Assembly (NCBI GenBank): GCA_013298765.1
Contig: JAAFJA010000016.1
Location: forward strand, 1 to 64,000
Length of the DNA: 64,000 nucleotides
Direction: 5' to 3'
From: Betaproteobacteria bacterium
Lineage (GTDB): Bacteria > Pseudomonadota > Gammaproteobacteria > Burkholderiales > Casimicrobiaceae
Part shown: positions 63,444 to 64,000 of the stretch, one piece after another
Position numbering within the stretch: position 1 is the first letter of the stretch
Layout: every line of letters starts with the position of its first letter
Notes under the pieces: generated by a model
What the model was told of the DNA's origin: nothing
The model's input: only the letters and a program-made list of their open reading frames with translations
Databases searched by the model: none
Program-made: the position numbers and the translations under genes

Positions 63444-63472
63444 CATTTACGCTCCGGCGATGAGTCGGTCAA
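63444..63472 (-). promoter_or_regulatory. promoter TTGACC-17-TAAATG for primase-helicase
   Basis: Minus strand; predicted leader of about 110 nt to ATG 63326, containing the 63404-63441 hairpin. Confidence 0.55.
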
Positions 63473-63534
63473 CAACGTTGGACCACTGGTCAAAAGCTGG
63501 ATGTTTTCCTCGGAAAGCATCATCTTCCCCAGTC

Positions 63535-64000
63535 ATGCAAGAGGCCCACTTCTCCGAGCTCTTCCCCCAGCTCCGTGTCCGAGACCTCACGGGCATCCGG
63601 GTCTCGGTCACAGTCCAGACGCCCACGGGTGAGCGCGAGTTCACGCTCGAGAACCTCGCTCCGGACTCGACCGAGCGCGACATCATCGATCGTCTCGGCG
63701 ATGGCGTGTTCAAGGTCGAGGCCATTGGTTTACAGACGGACAGTCGTCCTCCCGAGGTCCTCGAGGTTCGAGAGCTCTCGGCGGCGATGGGCTCGCCTCC
63801 GCTTTGGAAGGATCGCATCCGAGCGATCGTGTCGGACCTCGAGGATGAGGAGCCTCCACGCAGGTCCGATCGAGATCCCAGAGCGCTGAGGCGATCGTTC
63901 TCTGAGGACGACGGTGGCGATTATCCGATGGATAGCGGACGCTTCGGCCGAATGCCTGACGATCCTCGCATGGGCCCTCAGATGCCAGGGATGTTCCCGA
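63535..64000 (+). CDS. hypothetical protein, 3' end outside window
   Basis: Open frame from ATG 63535 to the window edge (155 codons). MQEAHFSELFPQLRVRDLTG, then strands (RVSVTVQTPTGEREFTLENL), a DIIDRLGDGVFKVEAIGL segment and a disordered, Asp/Pro/Met-rich end (MPDDPRMGPQMPGMFP). Divergent from the primase-helicase gene. CATCAT, 6 nt, CAGTC-ATG would give a short leader. No family. Confidence 0.7.
   Translation, partial: MQEAHFSELFPQLRVRDLTGIRVSVTVQTPTGEREFTLENLAPDSTERDIIDRLGDGVFKVEAIGLQTDSRPPEVLEVRELSAAMGSPPLWKDRIRAIVSDLEDEEPPRRSDRDPRALRRSFSEDDGGDYPMDSGRFGRMPDDPRMGPQMPGMFP

Noticed and set aside
1-64000. tRNA, rRNA or CRISPR arrays
   Set aside because: No cloverleaf with a GTTCRA-type arm, no rRNA-like sequence and no regularly spaced direct repeats with unique spacers were seen by eye on either strand.
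1-64000. Insertion sequences or integrases
   Set aside because: No transposase or tyrosine/serine recombinase motif was recognised among the open frames, and no IS-like terminal repeats with target duplications were found.

Overview
The window is high-GC DNA (about 60% by eye) packed with short, mostly unrecognisable genes. The only clear taxonomic cue is a secreted cysteine-rich lipoprotein (34309-35091) carrying a CGDSVCGAGESCETCPSDC-type motif, which is typical of Myxococcota/Polyangiales. A sigma-70 region-4-like protein with an upstream CPFLSC motif also has many relatives in deltaproteobacteria. A D5/P4-type primase-helicase, RecU-like resolvase, RadA-like ATPase, a putative annealing protein, ParB-like and XRE-like regulators, endolysin- and holin-like genes, and an almost total lack of housekeeping genes, rRNA and tRNA point to a large plasmid, phage-plasmid or prophage of a myxobacterium. 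This assignment is inference. No capsid, terminase, portal or tail gene is recognisable.

Layout. 1-2507 (-): a PTP-like phosphatase, membrane and Cys-rich proteins. 2621-6179 (+): regulators and Ala-rich proteins, closed by a hairpin. 6210-40620 (-): a 34-kb block of about 75 small genes, mostly joined by ATGA, GTGA or TGATG overlaps. It holds several expanded paralogous families and, near its promoter-distal end, lysis-like and secreted proteins (31000-35759). 40722-45836: short alternating units (SANT-like, ParB-like, PTH2-like, NAGPA-like, redoxin-like, histone-H1-like). 45966-48664 (-): RadA-like and annealing proteins. 48808-52852 (+): HTH, sigma-4-like and J-domain proteins. 52839-54263 (-): an orphan cysteine-desulfurase-like enzyme. 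54346-57693 (+): RecU, SLOG, MazG-like and PTP-like proteins. 57707-59609 (-): three more genes. 59610-61055: a non-coding stretch with 13-bp repeats and AT-rich repeats, a plausible origin. 61056-63326 (-): the primase-helicase. 63535-end (+): a truncated gene.

Two themes stand out. First, expression signals. Many unit-leading genes start 0-7 nt after a predicted transcription start (-10 of type TANNNN, 6 nt, then ATG), so they look leaderless, while genes inside units use SD sequences and overlapping stop/start codons. Second, in-house gene duplication: three HCxAGxWRSG phosphatase-like proteins, five tandem Cys-pair proteins, about six PVLxW...LGVRFR proteins, at least seven proteins of an immunity-like family, and several two-member families. 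Many small genes (29-54 aa) are placed by overlap logic and reading-frame composition rather than homology.
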